Positions 1 through 7,961 of a stretch of 64,000 bases of DNA are shown here, in pieces. The position numbers and the translations under genes were made by a program. The stretch covers positions 1-64,000 of the forward strand of contig JAKQUO010000008.1 in NCBI GenBank assembly GCA_029569255.1, given 5' to 3'. This DNA is from Acidobacteriota bacterium (GTDB lineage: Bacteria > Acidobacteriota > Aminicenantia > Aminicenantales > Saccharicenantaceae). Numbering within the stretch: the stretch's first letter is position 1; every line of letters begins with the position of its first letter. The notes beneath the pieces are model-generated. The model searched no databases and had not been told where the DNA came from. It saw only the letters and a program-made list of their open reading frames with translations.

Positions 1-657
1 TCTGGGGAAGCTGGCGCCGAGATGCCGGGCGAAGATCGAATCGATCGCCATGGACATGTGGGATCCGTACTTGGCCTCGATCCGGAAGCACGTTCCGCAG
101 TCCGAGGAGAAGGTCGTGTTCGATCGCTACCATCTGATGACACATATGGTGAAGGCGGTCGACGAGGTGCGCAAAGCCGAGCACCGGGAACTCATGCAGA
201 GCGCTGATGAAAGGCTCAAGGGGACGAAATACCTGTGGCTGTATTCGAAAGAGAACCTGCCTCGGGAGAAGAGGGGCCGGTTGAGAAGCCTTCGCCGGAT
301 GGATTTGCGGACGGCCCGGGCTTGGGCGATCAAGGAGAACTTTCGGGGACTCTGGCGGTTCTTCCGCCGGACGTGGGCGGAGAAGTACTTCAAGTCTTGG
401 TTCTTTTGGGCGACTCATTCGAAGCTGGCGCCGGTGATCCGGGCGGCCTGGACGTTCAAGCGGCATCTTGCCCAGATCCTGAACTTCGTCCATCACCGGA
501 TCACCAATGCCGTCTCGGAGGGGTTGAACTCGAAGATCCAGACGATCAAGAAGAAGGCCTACGGGTTCCGCAATCGGGAGAACTTCAAGACCTCGATCTT
601 CTTCCACTGCGGCGGCTTAAACCTTTACCCTGTTACCCACAAGAACGTCTGAAGAAC
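1..657 (+). mobile_element. ISL3-family insertion sequence, right-hand part
   Basis: Only the 3' part of the element lies in the window. The transposase frame is already open at base 2, and just beyond its stop the sequence ends in TCTGAAGAACC, which on the other strand reads GGTTCTTCAGA. That resembles the right terminal repeat of ISL3 elements, which often lies at or just past the transposase stop. The left end and the target duplication are outside the window, so the exact boundary near 657 is an inference. Confidence 0.6.
2..652 (+). CDS. ISL3-family DDE transposase, C-terminal part (5' truncated by window edge)
   Basis: This is the C-terminal part of an ISL3/transposase_12-type DDE transposase, which cuts and rejoins the ends of its own element. 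The visible frame starts upstream of base 2. It contains AMDMWDPY, the segment around the second catalytic aspartate in this family, then VVFDRYHL, the helical region, and the closing NAVSEGLNSKIQTIKKKA...FRNRENF...FHCGGL motif typical of the ISL3 C-terminus, with the last acidic residue in SEGLNSK. About 217 residues are present against roughly 400 in a full protein. There is no internal stop in the visible part, so the copy may be intact outside the window. It borders an AT-rich block carrying a restriction-modification system, which fits a mobile or acquired segment. Confidence 0.85.
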   Translation: MGKLAPRCRAKIESIAMDMWDPYLASIRKHVPQSEEKVVFDRYHLMTHMVKAVDEVRKAEHRELMQSADERLKGTKYLWLYSKENLPREKRGRLRSLRRMDLRTARAWAIKENFRGLWRFFRRTWAEKYFKSWFFWATHSKLAPVIRAAWTFKRHLAQILNFVHHRITNAVSEGLNSKIQTIKKKAYGFRNRENFKTSIFFHCGGLNLYPVTHKNV

Positions 658-992
658 CAGAATTATATCGCCGAAGGGGGTGAATTTAGGGGTGGTATAG
701 AGCGGTCTCTTAAAGAGGCAATTAATCTAGGAGCCTGTCAGACAACTTAGGTTCGGCACTGTGAAGATACAGTTTCCTGAGACATTCGGGAGTTTCGATC
801 CAAGATTCCAGATGCCTTTTTTGGTCGCCCCGGGGCCGCGGCGGCATTGAAGCAGTCTCCTCCCTCATCTCAGGCCAACGCTTCTCGCTGGCTATGCCGG
901 CAGATCTTTTTTAATATTTTCGGCCCTGACCTCAGTCGAGATACTGAATAATTAATCTGGCCAAGTATGATAACTATGTTATACTAATATAA
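658..992. other. AT-rich intergenic stretch, no gene recognised
   Basis: About 335 bases between the insertion sequence and the small HTH gene. Base composition drops sharply toward 900-1000, which is rich in A and T. I see no convincing coding frame and no known RNA. A TATACT hexamer at 980-985 could be the -10 of the promoter for the HTH/methyltransferase pair, but no good -35 accompanies it. A short GC-rich patch near 823-845 looks like neighbouring chromosomal sequence, so the stretch may be a composite of remnants. Confidence 0.5.
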
Positions 993-1181
993 ACTATAAA
1001 ATATGAGAATGCGCGGTTTTCGGCCAACACTGTCGCGAACCTCATGGGCGTTAATAAGCGGACCCTCTTTAATTGGGAGGCGCCAGGGAAGATTCCGAAG
1101 GCAAAAAGAGACCCCATGAACAACTATAGATACTATCTCGCCGAAGATATCGATGAGCTCAAGAAGATAACAAAAAGATGA
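993..1181 (+). CDS. Small MerR-type helix-turn-helix protein upstream of the methyltransferase (start unclear)
   Basis: The frame ending at 1181 encodes up to 62 residues containing FSANTVANLMGVNKRTLFNW, then GKIPKAKRDPMNNYRYY and AEDIDELKKI. This is the MerR/excisionase-type winged HTH with its usual N-x-YRYY-x-x-EDI wing. It probably binds DNA and may control the restriction-modification genes. Its stop overlaps the methyltransferase start as ATGA, so translation is likely coupled. The start is problematic. The frame opens after a TAA at 990-992, and the only early in-frame ATG (1044) lies inside the HTH. An ATG at 1003 is in another frame and would join this one if the TTTT run at 1017-1020 had one more T. 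That could be a frameshift, slippage, a sequence error or a rare start codon. Confidence 0.6.
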   Translation, partial: TIKYENARFSANTVANLMGVNKRTLFNWEAPGKIPKAKRDPMNNYRYYLAEDIDELKKITKR

Positions 1182-2407
1182 AATCAGAATTTAGCTCGCA
1201 GACTCTCGAGTATCTTAAAGAGACAGATTTGTCTTTCAGGAAGAAGTTTGGTCAATATTTTACTCCAAGGACTATTCGGGATGAGCTCCTGAATCACATA
1301 CCAATGAAACGTACGCGGATAAAGATTCTAGATCCTGCCTGCGGGACTGGGGAGTTCCTGCTTTCCGCATCGGAGCACTTTCCATCAGCCGAGCTCGAAG
1401 GATGGGATATTGATCCCAAATTAGCAAAGATAGCCCAAGATTTAGCTCCCAATAGTCTAATCTTAACCAAGGACTCTCTCACCGAAACCCCGGCGGCAAA
1501 ATATGACCTTGTAATTGGGAATCCTCCTTATTATGAATTTACTCCAGACAAAGATGTTAAGAATAAATTTGGAAATGTGTTGAGTGGCCGCACCAATATC
1601 TTTACTCTCTTCATTAAGCTCGGTTTGGATCTTCTTAAGGATGGTGGCTATTTGGCCTATGTAGTTCCTCCATCAATGAATAACGGAGCCTATTTCGCTA
1701 GGCTTCGTGAGTATATCGTAAAGAACTCGAATATCGAGTTTCTTAAGATACTTGATGACACCTCTTTGTTTAATGACGCGCTTCAGATGACGATGCTCCT
1801 GATTTTACGAAAGGGAATTAATAAGGGTGACTACGTTTTCAAACACAATGGCATCCTCATTTTCAGCGAAGACGTTCGGTATCTAAATTCCTCCTTTCTC
1901 GGGACTGTTTCGCTTCTAGAACTTGGGTTTTCAGTGAGAACTGGCCGCCTTATCTGGAACCAAAATAAGGAACGCCTTACTGACAAAAGCGAAGAAGGTA
2001 TACCCCTATTGTGGGCTCATAACATCTCTGAGACCGGCTTGCGATTTCCGGTGATATGTAAAAAGCCTCAATACGTCAAAGTTAAAACATATGATGAGGG
2101 GCCCGCGATAATTGTGAATAGAATAACGGGTGCCGCAAAATCTGCTGTAATACGAGCGGCTATTGTTCCACCAAAAATGAGGTTTGTTGCGGAAAATCAC
2201 TGTAATGTGATCTTCCCACCTAAAAAAAAGAGTCAATATTCTATTGAGTACGATGCCGATTTTCTCCAAAAAGGGAAGATAAGCCTTGAAGAGTTATGCT
2301 CGCAGCTCAGATCTCCTGAGAAGCTTAGTGTTATGCAAAACGTGACCGGAAATACACAAATATCCAAGACCGAGCTAGAACGCTTGTTTCCGGTTACTCT
2401 CCAATAA
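1178..2407 (+). CDS. N6-adenine DNA methyltransferase (type II modification enzyme)
   Basis: Transfers a methyl group from S-adenosylmethionine to adenine in a specific DNA site. It contains motif X-like FGQYFTP at residues 24-30, SAM-binding motif I DPACGTGEFL at about 52-61, and the catalytic motif IV NPPY at 115-118. The C-terminal half (about 200-409) lacks these motifs and is probably the target-recognition domain. At 409 residues it fits the gamma-class N6 methyltransferases of type II systems. The start ATG overlaps the stop of the HTH gene. A candidate nuclease lies convergently 3 bases past the stop, giving a classic modification/restriction pairing. Codon use is much more AT-rich than in the genes after 4.1 kb, which suggests acquisition. 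Recognition specificity cannot be read from the sequence. Confidence 0.88.
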   Translation: MKSEFSSQTLEYLKETDLSFRKKFGQYFTPRTIRDELLNHIPMKRTRIKILDPACGTGEFLLSASEHFPSAELEGWDIDPKLAKIAQDLAPNSLILTKDSLTETPAAKYDLVIGNPPYYEFTPDKDVKNKFGNVLSGRTNIFTLFIKLGLDLLKDGGYLAYVVPPSMNNGAYFARLREYIVKNSNIEFLKILDDTSLFNDALQMTMLLILRKGINKGDYVFKHNGILIFSEDVRYLNSSFLGTVSLLELGFSVRTGRLIWNQNKERLTDKSEEGIPLLWAHNISETGLRFPVICKKPQYVKVKTYDEGPAIIVNRITGAAKSAVIRAAIVPPKMRFVAENHCNVIFPPKKKSQYSIEYDADFLQKGKISLEELCSQLRSPEKLSVMQNVTGNTQISKTELERLFPVTLQ

Positions 2408-2410
2408 GCC

Positions 2411-3379
2411 TTATTCCTTAAAATAGGATGCAAGAAAAACGTTAATACAGGGAGTTTGAATCCCTTGGCATACATTTTTCCAATGGAACACAAAAGAAAG
2501 CAGCCTTTTCTCACCGCCGGTAACTTTATTATAGCAGACGATATAGTTGTTATTGCTCTCCAAAGATTCTTCAGGAAATAGTATCGCAAAGCGGTGGTGT
2601 TCACTGAGCATAGCTTTAATTTTGCTTTTTCTCTCTGTGATAACAACATTCCCACCCTGCACATTAGCATATAAAGTCGTTAGATCTTCGTACCTGTCTT
2701 TTAGATCACTCGTGGAAACTGAACCCATAAATTTCTTAATTTCAGGCATGGTATGGATTCCGTTAAGAAGGCAAAATACAAACTTGATGATATTCTCTTC
2801 GTTAGGCGCATAATCCTTAATATAATTAATGTAGTTTTTCTTATCGGCGTTGGCTAGGTCAGTAATAATTGCTATTACCTCCTTAGCATGTGGATTACCA
2901 GCATTAGCTTTATTACGAATGTAGCGCGCTTTGTCTTCGAATCTTAGAGAAGGGGCGATCCTGTATCGATTCAGAACTGCCTGGATTGCCGGTCTGAGGC
3001 CGCGTAATTCTCGGAACTCACTCCAACTAAGGATCTTGCTTCCTGCTGGTGGGATTAGGAGTTCATATTCGGTGACCGAATCTTGTGAGATGTTCGCCAG
3101 TGTGCCTCGGCCGAAAGGAGTTTCGCTAGACTTCAATTCTAAGTAGTGCGCGGCCTTGTCCTCCATTATGAGTTTGATATCACCCATTTCCGTTCCATAT
3201 TCGTTTCCGACATGATGGGCCTCAGCGATTCTTGGATATTTACGTCTAATAAAATCAACAAACGCTTCCATATGTTCGTACCATTTATCTCCAGGAGAAA
3301 TCAGAGCGTTCTTCTTATTTAGGCGCTGTGTTACGCTCTTTTCCATTAGCTCGATTTCCGATCTCTCGTGTTTTCCCAT
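2411..3379 (-). CDS. Putative type II restriction endonuclease (PD-(D/E)XK-like)
   Basis: Probably cleaves the DNA site protected by the adjacent methyltransferase. I do not recognise the family by name. In the N-terminal third the segment GDIKLIMEDKAAHYLELKSS (residues 66-85) gives D67, then E81-x-K83 on a following strand, the pattern of a PD-(D/E)XK nuclease core. The rest is mixed and AT-rich in codon use. A longer frame opens at 3406, but the start at 3379 is preferred because GGAGGAGG lies just upstream of it (3383-3390). The gene is convergent with the methyltransferase, with only 3 bases between the stops, and has its own promoter, so nuclease and methylase are expressed separately. 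The role is inferred from context plus the motif; an unrelated island protein is the alternative. Confidence 0.65.
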   Translation of the reverse strand: MGKHERSEIELMEKSVTQRLNKKNALISPGDKWYEHMEAFVDFIRRKYPRIAEAHHVGNEYGTEMGDIKLIMEDKAAHYLELKSSETPFGRGTLANISQDSVTEYELLIPPAGSKILSWSEFRELRGLRPAIQAVLNRYRIAPSLRFEDKARYIRNKANAGNPHAKEVIAIITDLANADKKNYINYIKDYAPNEENIIKFVFCLLNGIHTMPEIKKFMGSVSTSDLKDRYEDLTTLYANVQGGNVVITERKSKIKAMLSEHHRFAILFPEESLESNNNYIVCYNKVTGGEKRLLSFVFHWKNVCQGIQTPCINVFLASYFKE

Positions 3380-3423
3380 TGGCCTCCTCCAATTCTTGGG
3401 ACTCAAGACCCATTGACGGCGCC

Positions 3424-3453
3424 AATATACATAGGAAATATTGCCTTTTACAA
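3424..3453 (-). promoter_or_regulatory. Sigma-70-type promoter of the putative endonuclease
   Basis: On the minus strand TTGTAA (3448-3453) is followed after 18 bases by TATATT (3424-3429), about 45 bases ahead of the start codon at 3379. Its position matches the gene it would serve. Confidence 0.5.
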
Positions 3454-3769
3454 GTAGCCAGATCCCGGCTTGAATGGTCCGGCCCTATTCATGTGCGTTG
3501 AGGGGCTGAGAGAAAATCTAGACTCCTTCCGCCCGTACGAGTTGTCTGAATCGCGACTAAGTCTCCCTAGAATGGAAAAGATTAGCCCCCGAGGCCACTT
3601 TTCCGAGATCCCCTTCGAGCAAACCTACAGCCGTGTGCCGGTGGCGTGACAAAATCGGTTGAAAGCGCCTAAAAACTGCGGTTTCGGACGGAGGACGATG
3701 GGAGGGCACCTGAAATGCGGGCGGGAAACTTCATCTGGAATTCTCCCGGGACATCCAAGAAAGCGGGAA
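3454..3769. other. Intergenic stretch between endonuclease promoter and tRNA-Arg
   Basis: About 316 bases without a supported gene. Composition shifts here from AT-rich to the chromosomal GC level, so one boundary of the acquired segment probably lies in it. I see no clear copy of the tRNA 3' end that would mark an attachment site. Confidence 0.45.
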
Positions 3770-3846
3770 TGGCGTGCCTGAGAGGATTCGAACCTCCGAC
3801 CTTTGGATCCGGAGTCCAACGCTCTATCCAACTGAGCTACAGGCAC
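3770..3846 (-). tRNA. tRNA-Arg (anticodon CCG)
   Basis: Read on the minus strand the gene folds as a standard cloverleaf. The acceptor arm is GTGCCTG/CAGGCAC, the D stem GCTC/GAGC, the anticodon stem TTGGA/TCCAA with loop CTCCGGA (anticodon CCG at 3810-3812), and the T stem GGAGG/CCTCT with loop TTCGAAT. The discriminator is G and the 3' CCA is encoded (3770-3772). It decodes CGG arginine codons. tRNA genes are common integration sites, and this one separates the AT-rich restriction-modification block from the AbiE operon. Confidence 0.96.
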
Positions 3847-3870
3847 GCAAAGGCCTGAAAAGGCCACTCT

Positions 3871-3899
3871 TTTATAGCCGAAAGCCAGCCAAAAGGCAA
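3871..3899 (-). promoter_or_regulatory. Promoter of tRNA-Arg
   Basis: Minus strand TTGCCT (3894-3899), a 17-base spacer, then TATAAA (3871-3876), 25 bases ahead of the mature tRNA 5' end. Between this and the AbiE promoter (3900-4063) no gene is seen; a weak hairpin with a TTCG loop followed by T residues lies at about 4045-4060. Confidence 0.6.
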
Positions 3900-4063
3900 G
3901 GAACGCAGCGGGCCGGTTTTCCTGTTCTGACATATCCCGGATCCGATAAAGGACCGGGTCGGCATGCCCTCCGAAATGAAGAGGGCGCCAGACACCCCAA
4001 GAAGGACGGCGTGGGCGCTGGAGGAAGAATTTCTCGCGCCGGAAAGCTTCGGCTTTTTATCGC

Positions 4064-4097
4064 TTGACTTGTTTCGTATAAATGCTAATATTAGCAT
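4064..4097 (+). promoter_or_regulatory. AbiE promoter with palindromic operator
   Basis: TTGACT (4064-4069), 16 bases, then TAATAT (4086-4091) preceded by TG, giving an extended -10. A perfect 16-base palindrome ATGCTAATATTAGCAT spans 4082-4097 and covers the -10 and the likely transcription start. AbiEi antitoxins are known to repress their own operons by binding inverted repeats, so this is the likely operator. The start codon at 4109 lies only about 11 bases past the predicted transcription start, without a Shine-Dalgarno sequence. Confidence 0.7.
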
Positions 4098-4108
4098 CAA
4101 AGCGAAAC

Positions 4109-4729
4109 ATGACATATCTCGAACTCCGCCGCTCCATGAAGGAGTTCCTGGTCTTTTCCGTAAGGGATATCCTCAAGGTCGATCCGGCCTTTCATCGCCG
4201 GCGACTGAACGAATGGCAGGACAAGGGTTATATCCGGAAGGTGATCAAGGGATTCTATATCTTCGCCGACCGCGATCTCGACGAATGGGCGCTGTTCGAG
4301 ATCGCGAACCGGATCTACAAGCCCTCCTACGTTTCTCTCGAATCGGCGTTGGCCTATCACCAGCTCATTCCGGAAAGCGCCTATGCGGTGACCTCGGTAT
4401 CCACCAGGAGGACCTATCGCTTCGTGTCCGGCGTGGCCGGTTTCCGCTATCGGACGGTGAGGCCGGATCTCTTTTTCGGCTATGACCTCACGTCCAAAGG
4501 GTCGAGGAAGGCGAAGATCGCCCGCCCGGAGAAGGCCGTCCTCGATCTCCTCTACCTGAACCCCCGGCTCCGGACCGAGCCGGATTTCGCCGGCCTTCGT
4601 TTGAACGGGGAGCGGTTCTTTCAACTCGTGAACGTCCCGGGATTCAGAGCGGCCGCTTCACGGTTCGCGCAGAAGACGCTGACGGTCAAGGCCGAACGGC
4701 TCCTGGCGTTTCTTCAACGAGAGGGATGA
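4109..4729 (+). CDS. abiEi: AbiEi-type antitoxin / transcriptional repressor
   Basis: Antitoxin of a type IV toxin-antitoxin and phage-abortive-infection system. In this family it counteracts the AbiEii nucleotidyltransferase without direct binding and represses the operon. The N-terminal winged-helix segment includes FSVRDILKVDP and HRRRLNEWQDKGYIRKVIKG, and then comes the family core ANRIYKPSYVSLESALAYH and ITSVSTRR-like AVTSVSTRRTY. The C-terminal half has IARPEKAVLDLLYLNP. At 206 residues the length is normal. The start at 4109 is chosen because the frame upstream runs into the operator; 4136 is an alternative. The toxin gene follows after 6 bases. The palindromic operator directly upstream supports autoregulation. 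Confidence 0.88.
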   Translation: MTYLELRRSMKEFLVFSVRDILKVDPAFHRRRLNEWQDKGYIRKVIKGFYIFADRDLDEWALFEIANRIYKPSYVSLESALAYHQLIPESAYAVTSVSTRRTYRFVSGVAGFRYRTVRPDLFFGYDLTSKGSRKAKIARPEKAVLDLLYLNPRLRTEPDFAGLRLNGERFFQLVNVPGFRAAASRFAQKTLTVKAERLLAFLQREG

Positions 4730-4735
4730 CGGATC

Positions 4736-5518
4736 ATGCTTGACCTGCCGCAGATCGAATCCTATTTCCCGGAGCCTCTCCGGGCCTTCAAGCGGAATTT
4801 GCTCCGCGAGTATCTGCACTACAAGCTCCTCGAGATCATTTACGATTCGAAGCTTGGGAACCGGCTGGCCTTCCTGGGCGGCACGGCGATCCATATCGTC
4901 CATGGCGCGCCGCGGTTCAGCGAGGACTTGGATTTCGATGACCGAGGAATGAGCGAAGGCGATTTCCGGAGCCTGGAAAGGCTGGTCAAGTCGGGGATGG
5001 AGATGCAGGGGTATCCGGTGGAAACGGCCGCTGTTTCCCGCGCCGCCCGGAGGATCATCGTCCGTTTCCCCGGCCTTTTTCATCTCTATGGCCTTTCGAC
5101 GAACCCTCGGGAGAAACTCCATCTTCATATCGATGCCGAGCCCCAGCGGTTCGATTACCGGCCCGAGGCCGTCCTGATCGACAAGTTCGATGTGTTCGGC
5201 CGCATCCTCGTCACCCCCTCCGACCTCCTTCTCGCCCAAAAGATCGCCTGCCTGTTCACCAGGCCCCGGACGATGGGCCGGGACGTCTTTGACGCGCTGT
5301 TTCTCTGGGGAAAGACACGGCCCCGCCTCTCCTACCTAAGCGACCGGCTCGGCATCCGCGGCGGACAAGAGCTGCGTTCGCGATTGATCGAACGGTGCCG
5401 CGAGTTGGACTTCGACCGCCTGGCCGATGAGGTGGAGCCCTTTCTCTTCCGTCCCGGTGACGCCGCGAAGGTCAAGTTTTTCCCGGACTTCGTCAACTCC
5501 CGCGAGTTCGGTGAATAG
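4736..5518 (+). CDS. abiEii: AbiEii-type nucleotidyltransferase toxin
   Basis: Toxin of the AbiE pair. Proteins of this family are nucleotidyltransferases of the DNA polymerase beta fold, and related MenT toxins modify tRNA acceptor ends. The catalytic signature is seen as FLGGTAIHIVHG (GGT at 48-50) followed by RFSEDLDFD (61-68) with the paired acidic residues. The later AQKIACLF...GRDVFDALFLW carries the lysine and RD-x-x-D motif of this family. The length, 260 residues, is usual. It is translated right after abiEi from an ATG preceded by GAGAGGG. The 3' end overlaps the end of the convergent GH57 gene by 26 bases, so the module joined the chromosome without a spacer there. No sign of inactivation is seen. 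Confidence 0.88.
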   Translation: MLDLPQIESYFPEPLRAFKRNLLREYLHYKLLEIIYDSKLGNRLAFLGGTAIHIVHGAPRFSEDLDFDDRGMSEGDFRSLERLVKSGMEMQGYPVETAAVSRAARRIIVRFPGLFHLYGLSTNPREKLHLHIDAEPQRFDYRPEAVLIDKFDVFGRILVTPSDLLLAQKIACLFTRPRTMGRDVFDALFLWGKTRPRLSYLSDRLGIRGGQELRSRLIERCRELDFDRLADEVEPFLFRPGDAAKVKFFPDFVNSREFGE

Positions 5519-7961
5519 GTTTCCCCGGCAGGAACGCGGCCGGGTCGACGCGGAGCAGCTCGGCGACGGCCTTGAAGGCCCTGAGCCAGGCCGGATCGGC
5601 GGGCGTGCCGGGCGCCCCGCCCGCCGCCTGTTTTTCGTGCAGGGCTTTGGACGTCGAGAAGAAGATGTTCTGGCTCTGCCAGAGGTCAAAGCCGACGCCC
5701 AGCCGCTCCATGATCGTCAGGACGGCCTCGATCTTCTCCAGCCCGGCCGCGTCCTCGGGACGGGCCGCCCAGGCCGCGGTCAGGGCGCCGACCTTGCGGG
5801 CGACGAGGTAGCCCAAGGCCTCGCCGTCGGGCTTGAACGGCCAGGCCGCGTACTCGGCGGCGAGCTTGCGCAGGGCCTCGACGTCGAGGCCGGCCGCCTC
5901 GAGCAGGCGGCGGAGGTCGGCGTTGAGGACGAACGCGGCCGGGGTCGAGAGGGCCTCCGGGAGCGGAATTTGCATCTCCCGCATGGCCCGCATGACGGCG
6001 TAGTTCGTCTCGAAGATCTGCCGGAAGCCGGACTCGAGGCCGCGGAGGTTCCCCTCGAGGACCTGGAACAGGACCTTCCGCTTCTCCTCCGTGAACAGGT
6101 GCCCGAGGGTGTAGATGTGAGGGGCGAAGTGCCGGTCGATGAGCCGGACGACCGCGGCCATGTCGCTCATGCCGAAGGCCTCGCCGACGGCCGCGGCCAT
6201 GTCGCGGTAGCGCGGCTCGCCGCCGTGCTCGCGGACGCCGGCCGTGAGGTTCGGGTCGCCGAGGTGGAGGACGGCGTACTCGACGGTCCGCTCCTCCCAG
6301 GTGACGTTCGACTTCAGCCGGACCCGGCCGACGGCCAGCCGCCGCGCCCCGCTCTCGCTCGTCTCGCGGGCCTCCGTGTCCGCCGCGTATTGGGAGATCC
6401 GGGCGCCCCGGGGGTAGTCCGTGAAGAGCGAGGACACGGCGAAGTGGGCGCCGAGCCTCAGGAAATCGACGACGGCCGGACGGACGAGCGTCTCGTAGAC
6501 GACGGCGCCGTTCTTGCAGCGGGCGACGTTGCTCTCGGCCCGCTCCAGCATCCCGACGAACTCCGGCTCCAGGTCGGGCCCGCCCGCGTCGCGGGCCAGC
6601 TGCATCGCCCGGGCGGCGTACTGGATGTTCTGGACGGTCTCGACGTTGGAGATGTCGTCGAAGAACCAGCCGTCGCTGGTGAAGATGAGCATGGCGTGGC
6701 GGGCCAGCTCCAGGAGCTTGAGGACGCGGACCTTGTCGGGGGGCGTGAGGGGCCGGGCGACGCGGCCGGCCAGGAAGGCCTCGACCGAGGCCGGGGAGCG
6801 GTCGAGGACGACCGCGATGTAGTCGTCGCGGGCCCGCCACGGGTCGGGGACGAAGGCGCCGAGGCCGCGCTCGAAGACCTCGGCGGCGCGCTCGCCGAGC
6901 CAGGTCATGGCCTCGCGGAGCGGGGCCCGCCAGCGCTGGTTCCAGCCGGGGTGGGCGCCGGACGAGCAGCCGCAGTCGCCGCGCCAGCGCTCGACGCCGT
7001 GGGCGCAGCTCCAGGACGTCCTCTCGGCGATGCGGACCTCGTCCTGCGGCGGGAAGCGCTCCAGGAAGTCGCCGTAGACCGTGACCTCGGCGAGCCTGTT
7101 CTTCTCGATGTAGCTCAGGGCGTAGGCAAGGGCCATCTCGCCGAAGCGATGGTGGTGGCCGTAGCTCTCGCCGTCGGTCGCGACGTGGACGATCTCGGGC
7201 CCCTTCGCGACGCCGGAGAAGGCCCCGGCGAGCCGCTTGGCGAAGCCCGCGCCGTCGCGGAGCAGGTCGCCGAAGGCGAGGTCGTGCGAGATCGGGCCGT
7301 CGTAGAAGAACAGGGCGATCGTCCGGCCCGACGGGAGCCGGCAGAGGTAGGGCCGCTTGGGATCGACCCGGCCGCCGCTGACGTCCGTCCACGCGCCGGC
7401 CGCGCCCTCGCGGACCGCCGCGGCCTGGTGCGGGGCGAGGACGGTGAAGGCGAGGCCGTGCTCGGCCATGATGTCGAGCGACTCGAGGTCGACGGCCGTC
7501 TCCGGGAGCCACATGCCTTCGGGACGGCGGCCGAAGCGCCGCTCGAAATCGCGGACGCCCCACGCGATCTGGGTCCGCTTGTCCCGGCTCGAGGCGAGCG
7601 GCATGATGACGTGGTTGTAGGCCTGGGCCATGGCCCCGCCGTGGCCGCGGAAGCGGTCGCGGGCGGCCCTGTCGGCCTCGAGGACGGCCCGGTAGACGTC
7701 CGGGGCGGCCCGCTCCATCCAGGCCAGGAGCGTCGGCCCGGCGTCGAAGGAGATCGAGGCGTAGTTGTTGACGATCGCGACGATGCGGTCCTCGGCGCCG
7801 AGGATGCGGGCGGCCGTGTTCGGGGCGTAGCACTCGGCCGAGACGCGCTCGTTCCAGTCGTGGTAGGGCGCGGCCGAGTCCTGGACCTCGATCTCCTCGA
7901 GCCAGGCGTTCTCCCGCGGCGGCTGGTAGAAGTGACCGTGGATGGTGACGAAGCGGCTCAC
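5493..7961 (-). CDS. Glycoside hydrolase family 57 protein with DUF3536 domain
   Basis: Predicted alpha-glucan-acting enzyme of the GH57 type, intracellular because no signal peptide is present. It opens with [17 protein letters not shown], the GH57 beginning, followed by [12 protein letters not shown]. It then has WLPETAVD (the region of the GH57 nucleophile glutamate) and a C-terminal DUF3536 region with [16 protein letters not shown]. Length is 822 residues, normal for the GH57-DUF3536 group. It starts with GTG and overlaps the glgB stop as GTGA, so it is translationally coupled to the branching enzyme. Substrate and product are not established for this subgroup; GH57 members include amylases, 4-alpha-glucanotransferases and branching enzymes. 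It closes an operon that begins with gltX. Confidence 0.85.
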   Translation of the reverse strand: MSRFVTIHGHFYQPPRENAWLEEIEVQDSAAPYHDWNERVSAECYAPNTAARILGAEDRIVAIVNNYASISFDAGPTLLAWMERAAPDVYRAVLEADRAARDRFRGHGGAMAQAYNHVIMPLASSRDKRTQIAWGVRDFERRFGRRPEGMWLPETAVDLESLDIMAEHGLAFTVLAPHQAAAVREGAAGAWTDVSGGRVDPKRPYLCRLPSGRTIALFFYDGPISHDLAFGDLLRDGAGFAKRLAGAFSGVAKGPEIVHVATDGESYGHHHRFGEMALAYALSYIEKNRLAEVTVYGDFLERFPPQDEVRIAERTSWSCAHGVERWRGDCGCSSGAHPGWNQRWRAPLREAMTWLGERAAEVFERGLGAFVPDPWRARDDYIAVVLDRSPASVEAFLAGRVARPLTPPDKVRVLKLLELARHAMLIFTSDGWFFDDISNVETVQNIQYAARAMQLARDAGGPDLEPEFVGMLERAESNVARCKNGAVVYETLVRPAVVDFLRLGAHFAVSSLFTDYPRGARISQYAADTEARETSESGARRLAVGRVRLKSNVTWEERTVEYAVLHLGDPNLTAGVREHGGEPRYRDMAAAVGEAFGMSDMAAVVRLIDRHFAPHIYTLGHLFTEEKRKVLFQVLEGNLRGLESGFRQIFETNYAVMRAMREMQIPLPEALSTPAAFVLNADLRRLLEAAGLDVEALRKLAAEYAAWPFKPDGEALGYLVARKVGALTAAWAARPEDAAGLEKIEAVLTIMERLGVGFDLWQSQNIFFSTSKALHEKQAAGGAPGTPADPAWLRAFKAVAELLRVDPAAFLPGKPIHRTRGS

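Noticed and set aside
658-992. A short open frame around 755-847 (with FGTVKIQFPETFGSF) as a gene
   Set aside because: It is only about 30 codons, has no ribosome-binding site and no recognisable motif; it may be a remnant but cannot be supported.
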